Part shown: piece by piece, positions 20,026-28,525 of the stretch
Numbering within the stretch: the stretch's first letter is position 1
Layout of the letters: each line of letters starts with the position of its first letter
Assembly (NCBI GenBank): GCA_902509805.1
Contig: CABWZL010000005.1
Span: 1 to 53,169 of the forward strand
Length of the DNA stretch: 53,169 nt
Reading direction: 5' to 3'
Source of the DNA: an uncultured Bacteroidota bacterium
GTDB lineage: Bacteria > Bacteroidota > Bacteroidia > Flavobacteriales > Flavobacteriaceae
Translations under genes and position numbers: made by a program
Notes under the pieces: generated by a model
Told to the model about the DNA's origin: nothing
Seen by the model: the letters and a program-made list of their open reading frames with translations, nothing else
The model's database searches: none

Positions 20026-21458
20026 AAATATTAGATAAATACATATTAAAGTTATACTTGACAAGATTCATTGGCGTTTTTGCTATATGTTTTTTAATAT
20101 TTATAATTCAGACATTCTGGCTTTATATAGATGAGCTTGCAGGTAAAGGTTTGGATATTTTTACAATTGGTAAGTTTTTTATGTATTTTTCTCCAAAACT
20201 AGTTCCTCTAGTTTTACCTTTATCAATACTTCTTGCTTCCTTGACTACCTATGGTACTCTTTCTGAAAACTATGAGTTTATTGCGATGAAATCAAATGGA
20301 ATATCTATAGTCAGAAGTATGATGACACTCTTAATTTTTCATATTTTACTTGGAATTGGATCTTTTTATTTTTCAGATAATGTAGTTACTTATGGTGAGC
20401 TAAAATCATATAATTTGAGAAAAAACTTGGCTAAACTTAAACCCACTCTAAGTATTCGTGAGGGAATTTTTAATGACATAGGAGATATGAATATAAAAGT
20501 AGTTAAAAAGTATGGAGATAATGATCAATATTTAGAAGACATTATTCTTCATAGCATATCAGATGACGAAATTAATAGACTTGTAATTAAAGCAGAAACA
20601 GGGGAAGTAAGAAATGAAAACGAATCATATCTTCAATTGATTTTGAGAAATGGAAATAGGTATGAAGAGTTAATTGCATCTACTACTGCTGAAAAACAAA
20701 AATACCCTCATTCTAGAGCTTCATTTGATGAGTACATCTTAAATATTGATATTTCAGAATTTAACAATATTAATTTAGATGAGGAGAATTATAGGTCAAC
20801 ATATAGAATGCAAAAAGTAAGTCAACTCAAACAAAACTCAGATACTCTAGAAATTAAATATAGAAATGATAAATCATCATTTGGAGAAGTTTTTATGATT
20901 GGCCACACCTTAAGAAAGCTTCCTAATATAAATTCTAATCAATTTGTATTAAATGATTTTAATTTAAATAATTCTTTTCTCAATTTACTAGATGATCCTG
21001 AGTTCTATGAGATAAATGGTGTTTTATCTATGGCCAATGAAGAAATTGATGTTTACTTGAGACAATTAAGTGGTAAAAAAAAGGTTTTTTTCTTACAGGA
21101 AAAACTTATAAATCTTCATAAGCTTACAGCTAATGAAAGATATAGTTTGGTCTTTGCATGCATTTTTTTATTTCTTATAGGAGCTTCATTAGGTGCAATT
21201 ATCAGAAAAGGAGGGCTAGGTCTTCCTCTAGTTTTATCAATCGTTATATTTTTAACTTATCACTACATAGGTGTTTTTGGAAAAAATGCTGCAGAAGATA
21301 GTTCAATAAGTCCTTTTTTAGGAAGCTGGATATCAACATTTGTTATAGCTCCTTTTGCTATTTATCTTACTAAAATTGTATCAGCAGACAGAGGTGTTAG
21401 TTTTAAATTATATGATAAGACAATACAATTAATTAATAAATTTAAATTCAAAAAATGA
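20022..21458 (+). CDS. LptF/LptG-family (YjgP/YjgQ) permease
   Basis: This is an inner-membrane component of the lipopolysaccharide exporter LptB2FG. Three N-terminal helices (LTRFIGVFAICFLIFIIQTFW, LVPLVLPLSILLASLTTYG, MMTLLIFHILLGIGSFYF) and three C-terminal helices (from ~365) flank a periplasmic beta-jellyroll of roughly 250 residues. SENYEFIAMKSNGIS near 85-100 is the family signature that contacts the LptB ATPase. It starts with TTG at 20022, overlapping the stop of the previous gene by four bases, and ends in an ATGA overlap with ribBA. LptF and LptG cannot be told apart from this sequence alone. Confidence 0.85.
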   Translation: MKILDKYILKLYLTRFIGVFAICFLIFIIQTFWLYIDELAGKGLDIFTIGKFFMYFSPKLVPLVLPLSILLASLTTYGTLSENYEFIAMKSNGISIVRSMMTLLIFHILLGIGSFYFSDNVVTYGELKSYNLRKNLAKLKPTLSIREGIFNDIGDMNIKVVKKYGDNDQYLEDIILHSISDDEINRLVIKAETGEVRNENESYLQLILRNGNRYEELIASTTAEKQKYPHSRASFDEYILNIDISEFNNINLDEENYRSTYRMQKVSQLKQNSDTLEIKYRNDKSSFGEVFMIGHTLRKLPNINSNQFVLNDFNLNNSFLNLLDDPEFYEINGVLSMANEEIDVYLRQLSGKKKVFFLQEKLINLHKLTANERYSLVFACIFLFLIGASLGAIIRKGGLGLPLVLSIVIFLTYHYIGVFGKNAAEDSSISPFLGSWISTFVIAPFAIYLTKIVSADRGVSFKLYDKTIQLINKFKFKK

Positions 21459-22561
21459 CTAAGATAAAGTTAGATAAAATAGAGGATGCAATTTCTGCTG
21501 TTAAGAAAGGTGAAATTATTATAGTTGTTGATGATGAAAATAGAGAAAACGAAGGAGATTTCATAACTGCTGCAGAGACAATTGATTCCTCAAAGATTAA
21601 TTTTATGGCAAAAAATGGTAGAGGGTTAATATGTGTTCCAATGTCAGAGAAATTATGTTCTAAACTGAATCTTGAAAAAATGGTTCCCAATAACACAGAC
21701 CCTCTTGAAACAGCATTTACCGTATCTGTTGATTTAAAAGGAAATGGAGTAACTTCAGGAGTATCTGCTTCTGATAGATCTAAAACAGTTAAAGCATTGG
21801 TGGATAAAAATACAAAACCTGAGGACCTTCAAAGACCTGGACATATATTTCCTTTAATTGCTAAAAACGGTGGTGTACTTAGGCGAACAGGACACACAGA
21901 AGCAGCTATAGACTTTGCTCGTCTTGCAGGTTTTAAATCTGCAGGAGTTATAGTTGAAATAATGAATGATGATGGCTCTATGTCTAGATTACCTGAATTG
22001 ATTAAGGTTGCTGAAAAATTTAATTTAAGATTAGTCTCAATTGAAGATCTTGTTGCTTATAGGATGAAGAACGATAGCTTAATCAACAAAAACTTTGATA
22101 AAGAAGTTAAAACCAACTTTGGAGATTATAGAATAAGAGCTTATAAACAAACTAATAACGATCAAGTTCATATAGCATTAACTCTTGGTAAATGGAATAA
22201 AGATGAGGTTGTTTTAACAAGAATAAATTCATCAGTTGCTGATAACGACGTTACTAAGATATTATCGGGTACTAATGAAAAAAAATATGATAAAATTTTT
22301 GATCAGATTAATAAAGCGGGAAAAGGTGCTGTTATTTTTATTAATCAAAATCAATCATCTGAAAATATATTAAAAAAACTTAATTCTATGATTGAAGATT
22401 CTGAAAAACCTAAAATTGATTTTAGAGATTTTGGAATTGGTGCTCAAATTTTACATGATCTGGATATTTCTAAAGTTAATCTTTTAAGCAACTCGGAACA
22501 GAAACATCGTGTAGGACTTTCTGGTTATGGATTAAGCATAGTCGATTATACTAACTATTAA
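21455..22561 (+). CDS. ribBA: DHBP synthase with degenerate GTP cyclohydrolase II domain
   Basis: The N-terminal ~205 residues are 3,4-dihydroxy-2-butanone-4-phosphate synthase (RibB), which turns ribulose-5-phosphate into the four-carbon riboflavin precursor. The Mg2+-binding DDENRENEGDF at ~27 and the C-terminal RRTGHTEAAIDFARLAG are intact. The remaining ~160 residues have the fold of GTP cyclohydrolase II, ending in DFGIGAQILHDLDISKVNLL and GYGLSIVDY. They contain no cysteine at all, so the three zinc ligands of active RibA are missing; LTRINSSVADND stands where the Cys-rich loop belongs. I infer that only the RibB activity remains, as in other Flavobacteriia. It overlaps the upstream gene by four bases. 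Confidence 0.93.
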   Translation: MTKIKLDKIEDAISAVKKGEIIIVVDDENRENEGDFITAAETIDSSKINFMAKNGRGLICVPMSEKLCSKLNLEKMVPNNTDPLETAFTVSVDLKGNGVTSGVSASDRSKTVKALVDKNTKPEDLQRPGHIFPLIAKNGGVLRRTGHTEAAIDFARLAGFKSAGVIVEIMNDDGSMSRLPELIKVAEKFNLRLVSIEDLVAYRMKNDSLINKNFDKEVKTNFGDYRIRAYKQTNNDQVHIALTLGKWNKDEVVLTRINSSVADNDVTKILSGTNEKKYDKIFDQINKAGKGAVIFINQNQSSENILKKLNSMIEDSEKPKIDFRDFGIGAQILHDLDISKVNLLSNSEQKHRVGLSGYGLSIVDYTNY

Positions 22562-23324
22562 AAGTGTCTAACCAGAGTTTGACAGCCATATAAGAGACCA
22601 TTATTAAAAGTGTAATTCTTATTACTTTATCACCTTTTTTGACTGACCACCTGCTAGACAGCCATGCTCCTATCACAGAACCTAGTACCATCCAAAGACC
22701 TACCATCCATAATATCTTACCGTCCAATGCAAAAATTACAACAGCTGCAATAGAATAAATAAAAACAGAGAAAGCTTTAATTGAATTAGTTCTTAAAAGG
22801 TTAATTCTATTTAATTGAGTAAGCAAAAGCATTATTACAATACCAACTCCAGCCTGAAGAAATCCTCCATATATACCGATGAAAAAGAAACCTATTAATC
22901 CTGCTATTAAATATTTTCCTGTTAGTCTTTCTGGAAGATCTAAAGATGCAATTGACTTGGATCTAAATACAATTATAATACCAACGGTTATCATAATAAT
23001 TGCCAAAAATCTCTTGAAGGTATCTCCATCGATATCAATAGCAATTTTAGCACCAATTATTGCTCCAAATGTAGCTACTATTCCAAAATATAATCCATAT
23101 GGATGAGTTATAATTTTCTTACTTCTATATCCATAACTAGCAACAATAGCAGCTGATATAACCATTAATCTATTAGTACCATTAGCAGTAGCTTCATCTA
23201 GCCCCATAAACAGAATTAATACAGGTAAAGTGACAAGTGACCCTCCACCAGCTAGAGTGTTTACAACACCAGCAAAAAGTCCAATTCCAACAAGTAGTAA
23301 GATTGAATTTATATCTAACAGCAT
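22551..23324 (-). CDS. TauE/SafE-family sulfite/organosulfonate exporter-like protein
   Basis: This is a small inner-membrane transporter of the TauE/SafE (DUF81) family, which moves sulfite, sulfoacetate or related anions. The 257 residues contain about eight hydrophobic helices. The family motif GVVNTLAGGGSLVTLPVLILFMG lies at ~20-41, and the second half repeats the pattern with GIYGGFLQAGVGIVIMLLL near 151-169. The substrate cannot be set from sequence, and no sulfur-metabolism gene is nearby. Its last 11 bases overlap the end of ribBA on the other strand. Confidence 0.82.
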   Translation of the reverse strand: MLLDINSILLLVGIGLFAGVVNTLAGGGSLVTLPVLILFMGLDEATANGTNRLMVISAAIVASYGYRSKKIITHPYGLYFGIVATFGAIIGAKIAIDIDGDTFKRFLAIIMITVGIIIVFRSKSIASLDLPERLTGKYLIAGLIGFFFIGIYGGFLQAGVGIVIMLLLTQLNRINLLRTNSIKAFSVFIYSIAAVVIFALDGKILWMVGLWMVLGSVIGAWLSSRWSVKKGDKVIRITLLIMVSYMAVKLWLDTFNS

Positions 23325-23395
23325 AAGACTAAAAATAAGATAATTATTTTTTGATTCACCTTAGATTAAAAAATTTTTTTATATCTAAAATCGTG

Positions 23396-23403
23396 TATAT
23401 TTG
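23396..23403 (+). promoter_or_regulatory. TAnnTTTG -7 box before tRNA-Ser
   Basis: TATATTTG is a perfect -7 element ending 11 bases before the first base of the tRNA. That spacing puts the start of transcription a few bases before the mature 5' end. A T-rich tract occupies the -33 region but no clear TTG is present. Confidence 0.65.
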
Positions 23404-23414
23404 CAACTGCATTT

Positions 23415-23499
23415 GGAGAAATGGCAGAGTGGTCGAATGCGGCAGTCTTGAAAACTGTTGAGGGTCATACCTCCGGGGGTTCGAATCCCTCTTTCTCCG
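23415..23499 (+). tRNA. tRNA-Ser(UGA)
   Basis: The 85-base class II tRNA has a seven-base-pair acceptor stem, GGAGAAA (23415-23421) with TTTCTCC (23492-23498), and discriminator G at 23499. The anticodon arm is GCAGT-CTTGAAA-ACTGT with anticodon TGA, which reads UCA and related serine codons. The long variable arm (GAGGGTCATACCTCC region) marks serine. The T arm reads GGGGGTTCGAATCCCTC. CCA is not encoded. It stands alone, with its own promoter and terminator. Confidence 0.97.
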
Positions 23500-23510
23500 C
23501 TCAATAATTT

Positions 23511-23540
23511 AAACCCTTACTTTTAGGTAGGGGTTTTTTT
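23511..23540 (+). terminator. intrinsic terminator after tRNA-Ser
   Basis: AAACCCTTAC (23511-23520) pairs with GTAGGGGTTT (23527-23536), with one G-U pair and a six-base loop. A run of T follows immediately (23534-23540). It is a standard rho-independent terminator for the rightward tRNA. Confidence 0.85.
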
Positions 23541-23558
23541 ATATATTAAGTGTTATTA

Positions 23559-24779
23559 TTAACTTCCTAACTTTCCTGCTATATACCCTCCACTCCAAGC
23601 AGCCTGAAAATTATAACCTCCAGTTATTGCATCAACATCAATTATCTCACCTGCAAAATAAAGATTATTGGCTTTTTTACTTTGCATGGTTTTAAGATTT
23701 ATTTCACTCAAATCAATTCCTCCACAGGTTACAAATTCTTCTTTAAAAGTTGTTTTACCCGAAACCTGGTATTCATCTTGTGTTAAAATGCTTACCAATT
23801 CCCTAAATTTCTTTTTTCCAATTTCATTCCATTTTTTATCTGAAGGAATTTCAACTTTGAATAGTAAATAGTTCCAAAGACGATTTGGCATAATAAAGAC
23901 ATTCTGACTTCCAATTGACTTTTGACTAAATACTTGACTTAGATCCAGTAGTTTTTTAAAAAGTAACTCAGTATTAGTCACATCAACCCAATTAACTTGT
24001 ATTTTAAACTCGTATTCACGATCACTTAATTCTCTCGCTCCAAAAGCAGATGCTTTTAGAATTGCAGGTCCACTCATACCCCAATGAGTTATAAGTAAAG
24101 GGCCTTGAGTCTTAATTTTAGTGTTTTTAATCATAACTCGCGCATTTTCAACAACCAATCCCATAAGTTTTTTAATAGGTTCATTTGGCATGTTAAAAGT
24201 GAATAATGAAGGTACAGGAGGTATAATATTATGATCTAAGTTTCTCAACCAATCAAAACCGGTAATTTTGGGACTTCCACCCGTTGCTATAATAACAATG
24301 TCAAATTTTTTATTTGACTGATCTTTAAAGTTTAACTTCCACCCTATTCCATCTTGTTCAATTTTCTCAATGGTTTGACCCAGTTTTAAAGTCACTTTTA
24401 GCCGATCTATTTCACTTTCTAAACAATCAATTATACTTTGTGAGTTATTAGATTTAGGAAACATCCTGCCATCTTTTTCTGTTTTTAATGGTATTCCACG
24501 AGTTTCAAACCAATCTACAGTATCAGATTTACTAAACTGATAAAAGAGTGACTTTAGTTTTTTACCTCCGCGAGGATATGCCTCACAAAGAGTTGGTATG
24601 TCAGAGCAGTCATGAGTAACATTGCAACGTCCTCCTCCAGATACTCTTACTTTAGATAAGACTTTATATGTTTTTTCAAAAAGTGTTACTTGATGGTTAG
24701 GGTGGTTTTCTTTTACTGATATTGCAGCAAAAAAGCCAGCTGCTCCTCCACCAATTACAGCAACCTTTTTAGTTTCCAC
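23559..24779 (-). CDS. NAD(P)/FAD-dependent oxidoreductase, HI0933/BaiN family
   Basis: This is a two-dinucleotide-binding flavoprotein of the HI0933 (YhiN/BaiN-like) family. The N-terminal FAD motif is GGGAAGFFAAISV at ~10-22. The family hallmark VLSKVRVSGGGRCNVTHDC is at ~41-59, with a second Rossmann-like IVIIATGGSPKITGFDW near 162. The C-terminal CGGIDLSEINLKTMQSKK and FAGEIIDVDAITGGYNFQAAWSGG complete the signature. The length is 406 residues. Members are widespread and mostly without a proven role; the bile-acid 7-dehydroxylation activity of BaiN is not expected here. It is transcribed alone, facing tRNA-Ser. Confidence 0.85.
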   Translation of the reverse strand: METKKVAVIGGGAAGFFAAISVKENHPNHQVTLFEKTYKVLSKVRVSGGGRCNVTHDCSDIPTLCEAYPRGGKKLKSLFYQFSKSDTVDWFETRGIPLKTEKDGRMFPKSNNSQSIIDCLESEIDRLKVTLKLGQTIEKIEQDGIGWKLNFKDQSNKKFDIVIIATGGSPKITGFDWLRNLDHNIIPPVPSLFTFNMPNEPIKKLMGLVVENARVMIKNTKIKTQGPLLITHWGMSGPAILKASAFGARELSDREYEFKIQVNWVDVTNTELLFKKLLDLSQVFSQKSIGSQNVFIMPNRLWNYLLFKVEIPSDKKWNEIGKKKFRELVSILTQDEYQVSGKTTFKEEFVTCGGIDLSEINLKTMQSKKANNLYFAGEIIDVDAITGGYNFQAAWSGGYIAGKLGS

Positions 24780-24838
24780 ATTCTAAATTATTTATTTTTT
24801 TTTAAATGGTTTTAAAATTTTAAATTTATAATTCAAAT

Positions 24839-26305
24839 ATGTATACTAATTCTAAAAAGGTCGGCTTAATTTCAGGGCCGTTAGCATTCATTCTAATTTT
24901 ATTTTTCTTTAATCCAGAAGGTTTAAATCCTAGAGCGAATGCTATTCTTGCTTCAACTGTATGGATTGCAATATGGTGGATTACAGAAGCTATTCCAATA
25001 GCTGTAACAGCTTTATTACCTATTATTTTGTTTCCATTAACCGGTGGATTAGGACTTTCCGAAACAACTGCTTCTTTTGGACACAAGTATGTTTTTTTAT
25101 ATATAGGTGGTTTTATAATTGCAATAGCTATCCAAAAATGGAATCTACATAAACGTATAGCATTAAATATTATCAATTTAATTGGAACTAATGTCGTAAA
25201 TATTATTCTTGGATTTATGATGGCTACTGCATTTATGTCAATGTGGATTTCAAATACAGCAACTGCAGTTATGATGTTACCTATAGCTATTGCAATAGTA
25301 ACTCAATTAAAAGATGATCCTAATACTATTGAGAAACAAAATTTAATTTTTGGAAAGGCTTTAATGTTAGGTATTGCTTATAGTGCTTCTATTGGAGGTT
25401 TAAGTACTTTGATTGGAACACCTCCTAATTTAGTCTTAGCAGGTGTGGTAGAAGAAACCTTTGGTTATGAAATCACATTCGCACAATGGTTTAAATTTGG
25501 TTTTCCAATTTCTATGATATTATTATTTCTATGCTGGAAATATCTTACAAGTTTTGCTTTTAAGTTTAAACAAAAAAAATTTCCTGGTGGAAGAGAGGAG
25601 ATTAGCAAACAATTAATGGCATTAGGTCAAATTAGCTATGAAGAAAAATTAGTAGGTCTAATATTTGGTTTAACTGCATTTGCATGGGTTAGTCGATCTT
25701 TTTTATTAAAATCAATTATTCCGTCCATTGATGATACTATTATTGCAATGATAGGAGCTATTATCATTTTCTTAATACCTACTAAAAATAAAGAAAGACG
25801 ACTTATAAACTGGGAAGAAGCTGTAAAACTACCATGGGGAATTTTATTGCTATTTGGAGGAGGAATGGCTTTAGCTGCTGGTTTTAAAGATAGTGGATTA
25901 GCTTTATGGATAGGTTCTCAAATGACTTTATTGGATGGAGTTTCACTATTTTTACTAGTTATCATTTTGATTACTGCAGTTAATTTTCTAACAGAAATCA
26001 CATCAAATCTAGCAACTACAGCTATGTTATTACCTATTTTGTATCCAATGGCAATTACAATAGATGTCCACCCATTCATTTTAATGGTTTCAGCAACAGT
26101 TGCAGCAACTTGTGCGTTTATGTTACCAGTCGCAACACCTCCTAACGCTGTGGTTTTTGGATCAGGATATCTACGCATACCTGATATGGTTCGTGTAGGT
26201 ATATGGATGAACTTGCTTTCAATTGTAATATTAACTCTTTTTGTATTCTTTATACTTCCAATTTTATGGGATTTTGACCCTCAAGTATTTATAGTACCAG
26301 AGTAA
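24839..26305 (+). CDS. DASS/SLC13-family sodium:carboxylate symporter
   Basis: This is an inner-membrane Na+-coupled transporter of the divalent anion:sodium symporter family, typically for succinate, malate or related carboxylates. The two SNT-type substrate/sodium motifs are present: WISNTATAVMMLP near residue 138, and TEITSNLATTAMLLPI near 385. Each is paired with its hairpin segment (GLSTLIGTPPNLV and MLPVATPPNAVVFGSGYLRI). The length of 488 and about 11-12 hydrophobic segments fit the family. It is divergent from the HI0933 gene. The following exported-protein gene starts 28 bases later and may be co-transcribed. Confidence 0.9.
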   Translation: MYTNSKKVGLISGPLAFILILFFFNPEGLNPRANAILASTVWIAIWWITEAIPIAVTALLPIILFPLTGGLGLSETTASFGHKYVFLYIGGFIIAIAIQKWNLHKRIALNIINLIGTNVVNIILGFMMATAFMSMWISNTATAVMMLPIAIAIVTQLKDDPNTIEKQNLIFGKALMLGIAYSASIGGLSTLIGTPPNLVLAGVVEETFGYEITFAQWFKFGFPISMILLFLCWKYLTSFAFKFKQKKFPGGREEISKQLMALGQISYEEKLVGLIFGLTAFAWVSRSFLLKSIIPSIDDTIIAMIGAIIIFLIPTKNKERRLINWEEAVKLPWGILLLFGGGMALAAGFKDSGLALWIGSQMTLLDGVSLFLLVIILITAVNFLTEITSNLATTAMLLPILYPMAITIDVHPFILMVSATVAATCAFMLPVATPPNAVVFGSGYLRIPDMVRVGIWMNLLSIVILTLFVFFILPILWDFDPQVFIVPE

Positions 26306-26333
26306 TAGTCATAGTTTTTTTATAGCTTTAAGT

Positions 26334-26999
26334 GTGAAATATTTTTTATACATACTTTTAATCTTAATAATTTCATCTTCTAACTTAACTGGGCAAGAAG
26401 GAACTAAAGTTGATCTGAGTAACGTTAATGTAGGAACAAAAAGACTTCCTACGGTATTTTTATTTGGAGAAGAATATACAGTTAGAGATAGAAATGAATT
26501 ACTTAGTGGATTACTAAGATCACAATTCTATAGAGAAAGCTTAAAAATTGTTATAAATCTTCAAGAGTTCATTTCAAAAAGAGAATTTAGCTTCAGGCAT
26601 AACGGACCTGTAGAGATTAATTTAGATGGAAGAAAATTAAAAAATCAAAATTATTATAATTCTTCTTCTAGTAATTTACAAACCTATCAAGTTAAAGATC
26701 CTGGTAAATTAGTAAGATTACTGCTCAGAGTAAAAAATGTAAAAATTGATAGTAGTCTAACAGGAATTATAAAAAGAAAAGCAATTGGAAAACAAATTAA
26801 ATTAACTGAGGAAAGTATTGAGAAACTTATAAATGAGATGAAATTAGAAGTCAGAGGAGATACAATAGTTCTTCCTGAAATTGATAAAGCAAATAAAAAG
26901 AAAGAAAGAGAATTAAATAAGCTTTTTAGAATAAAGAAAAGACTAGATAAAGAGTTTTCAGAGAATCCACTTATTGAAATAAAAATTTCTACTAATTAA
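26334..26999 (+). CDS. unrecognised exported protein
   Basis: I do not recognise this family. It starts with GTG at 26334, giving a signal peptide cut at LTG-QEGTK, so the product is periplasmic or outer-membrane associated. The mature ~200 residues begin with a region resembling beta strands (RLPTVFLFGEEYTVRDRNELL). The middle is rich in Asn and Ser (NYYNSSSSNLQTY). The charged C-terminal ~80 residues (KKKERELNKLFRIKKRLDKEF) are probably helical and perhaps coiled-coil. It contains no cysteine. It follows the DASS transporter by 28 bases and its last eight bases overlap the end of pxpC on the other strand. Confidence 0.75.
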   Translation: MKYFLYILLILIISSSNLTGQEGTKVDLSNVNVGTKRLPTVFLFGEEYTVRDRNELLSGLLRSQFYRESLKIVINLQEFISKREFSFRHNGPVEINLDGRKLKNQNYYNSSSSNLQTYQVKDPGKLVRLLLRVKNVKIDSSLTGIIKRKAIGKQIKLTEESIEKLINEMKLEVRGDTIVLPEIDKANKKKERELNKLFRIKKRLDKEFSENPLIEIKISTN

Positions 27000-27825
27000 T
27001 TAATTTAAGTTTTATTTTATCCCCATTTTTAAATTGAGACAAATCATCCAAAGATTTTTCATTTAATTGAAGTATTCTAGGATATCCTCCTGTTGTTTGA
27101 CAATCTCTATGAAGAATTATAATATTTCCTGAAGGGGTCAGTTGAACGGTTCCTGGTAATACAGGAGATGAAATAATTGATTTGGTTTTGGTTTGAATTT
27201 GTTCTGTTAAATTATAAGCCATTCTATTGTTAATACCTATTGTAAACTCTTTATTGAATAAGTTATTTAAAGAATCTTTCTTAAGAATACTAAATTCAGG
27301 TCCACTAAAAACATTCAAAAAACTACTTGTTGTTAATTTTAGTTTATGATCAAGAACATAATTTAATTTATTATTATTTGATACTTTAATTTCATCTCCC
27401 TTTTTTAAAAAATAAGATGGAGTAATGTTCTTTAAAGAAGATTTGCTTCCTAGGTATTTTTCACCAGCTATACCTCCTGAAAAAGCCAAATAACATCTTG
27501 CTCCTTTTGTTGTTTGATTGATTTTTAGAATATCTCCTAACTTAACATCTATAGGTTTATATAATTCTATTTTTTTATCATTAATTGTCGGATTAAAATC
27601 TCCACCAGTTATAGATAAAGTATAGTTATTATTAAAAAGTAAATTAGGTCCCATTAAAGTAATTTCCAAAAGAGTTTCGTTTACTTCATTTCCAACTATT
27701 TTATTAGCAGAAGAAGCACTTTCTTTATCCATAAACCCTGAATACGGAACGCCTATATTTCTATACCCATATCTACCATTATCCTGAATGGTTGAGTATA
27801 GACCTGGATCAAGTACTTTTATCAT
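26992..27825 (-). CDS. pxpC: 5-oxoprolinase subunit C
   Basis: PxpC (formerly KipA, a biotin-carboxyltransferase-like fold) works with PxpA and PxpB to split 5-oxoproline into glutamate using ATP. The N-terminal signature DPGLYSTIQDNGRYGYRNIGVPYSGFMD is intact apart from small substitutions. LAFSGGIAGEKYLGSKSS near 108-125 and LPGTVQLTPSGNIIILHRDCQTTGGYP near 227-253 match the carboxyltransferase core. The 277 residues are slightly short of the ~310 of E. coli. It starts right at the pxpB stop (TAAATG). The older reading as an allophanate-hydrolase subunit is less likely given the pxpA partner. Confidence 0.93.
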   Translation of the reverse strand: MIKVLDPGLYSTIQDNGRYGYRNIGVPYSGFMDKESASSANKIVGNEVNETLLEITLMGPNLLFNNNYTLSITGGDFNPTINDKKIELYKPIDVKLGDILKINQTTKGARCYLAFSGGIAGEKYLGSKSSLKNITPSYFLKKGDEIKVSNNNKLNYVLDHKLKLTTSSFLNVFSGPEFSILKKDSLNNLFNKEFTIGINNRMAYNLTEQIQTKTKSIISSPVLPGTVQLTPSGNIIILHRDCQTTGGYPRILQLNEKSLDDLSQFKNGDKIKLKLIN

Positions 27826-28521
27826 TTAGCTAAAATTAGGTTTAAAAGATTTATTTTTTTTTAACTTTTCAAATGCAGATTTTGATATTTCTAAAAATTT
27901 AATTTTGTCACCTGGATTAACAAAACATGGAGATTTTGATTTCATATTAAAGAACTCTAATGGAGAGATCCCTATAATATGCCATCCTCCAGGACTATCT
28001 TGAGGGTAAATACACGTTTGATTCAATGCAACACCTATTGAGCCCCTTTTTACTTCAAGAGAAGGTTTAAGTTTTCTTTCACAGTGGAGTTTATAATCAG
28101 TAGTTCCTAAATACATAAAACCAGGTAAGAAACCCATAGAAATAACATCATATATTTTAGATTTATGTAATTGAATAACCTCATTCTTGGATATATTTTT
28201 TGATTTCGAAAATTCCTCAAGATCAGTAGCGTAAGTGAGATCATAACACACAGGTATTTCCCATATTTTACTTTTCACTTTTTGAGTAATATTTTTAGAA
28301 TTTACATTCTTAATTTTATTTAAGAAATCATTGGTTGAAATTTTATTTCTTTTAAAAATAATAAGCAATGAGTTAATAGACTGCACAGCATCAATTAGAT
28401 ATTCATTAAAATCATGTTCAATTTTAATTCTTAGAGAAGAAATTTTATAAACTAATTCAGAGTTTATATTAGAATCGAAGGTAATTAAAATGGAATTTTC
28501 ATTGTAAATAAAATATTTCAT
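27826..28521 (-). CDS. pxpB: 5-oxoprolinase subunit B
   Basis: PxpB (formerly KipI) is the second subunit of the ATP-dependent 5-oxoprolinase. The cyclophilin-like core has YDVISMGFLPGFMYLG near 123-138 and RGSIGVALNQTCIYPQDSPGGWHIIG near 160-185, ending SPCFVNPGDKIKF. The N-terminal ~85 residues (beginning YNENSILITFD) are more divergent but have the family's layout. The length is 231 residues. It lies four bases after pxpA and abuts pxpC, so the three subunits are made from one message. Confidence 0.92.
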   Translation of the reverse strand: MKYFIYNENSILITFDSNINSELVYKISSLRIKIEHDFNEYLIDAVQSINSLLIIFKRNKISTNDFLNKIKNVNSKNITQKVKSKIWEIPVCYDLTYATDLEEFSKSKNISKNEVIQLHKSKIYDVISMGFLPGFMYLGTTDYKLHCERKLKPSLEVKRGSIGVALNQTCIYPQDSPGGWHIIGISPLEFFNMKSKSPCFVNPGDKIKFLEISKSAFEKLKKNKSFKPNFS

Positions 28522-28525
28522 AACA

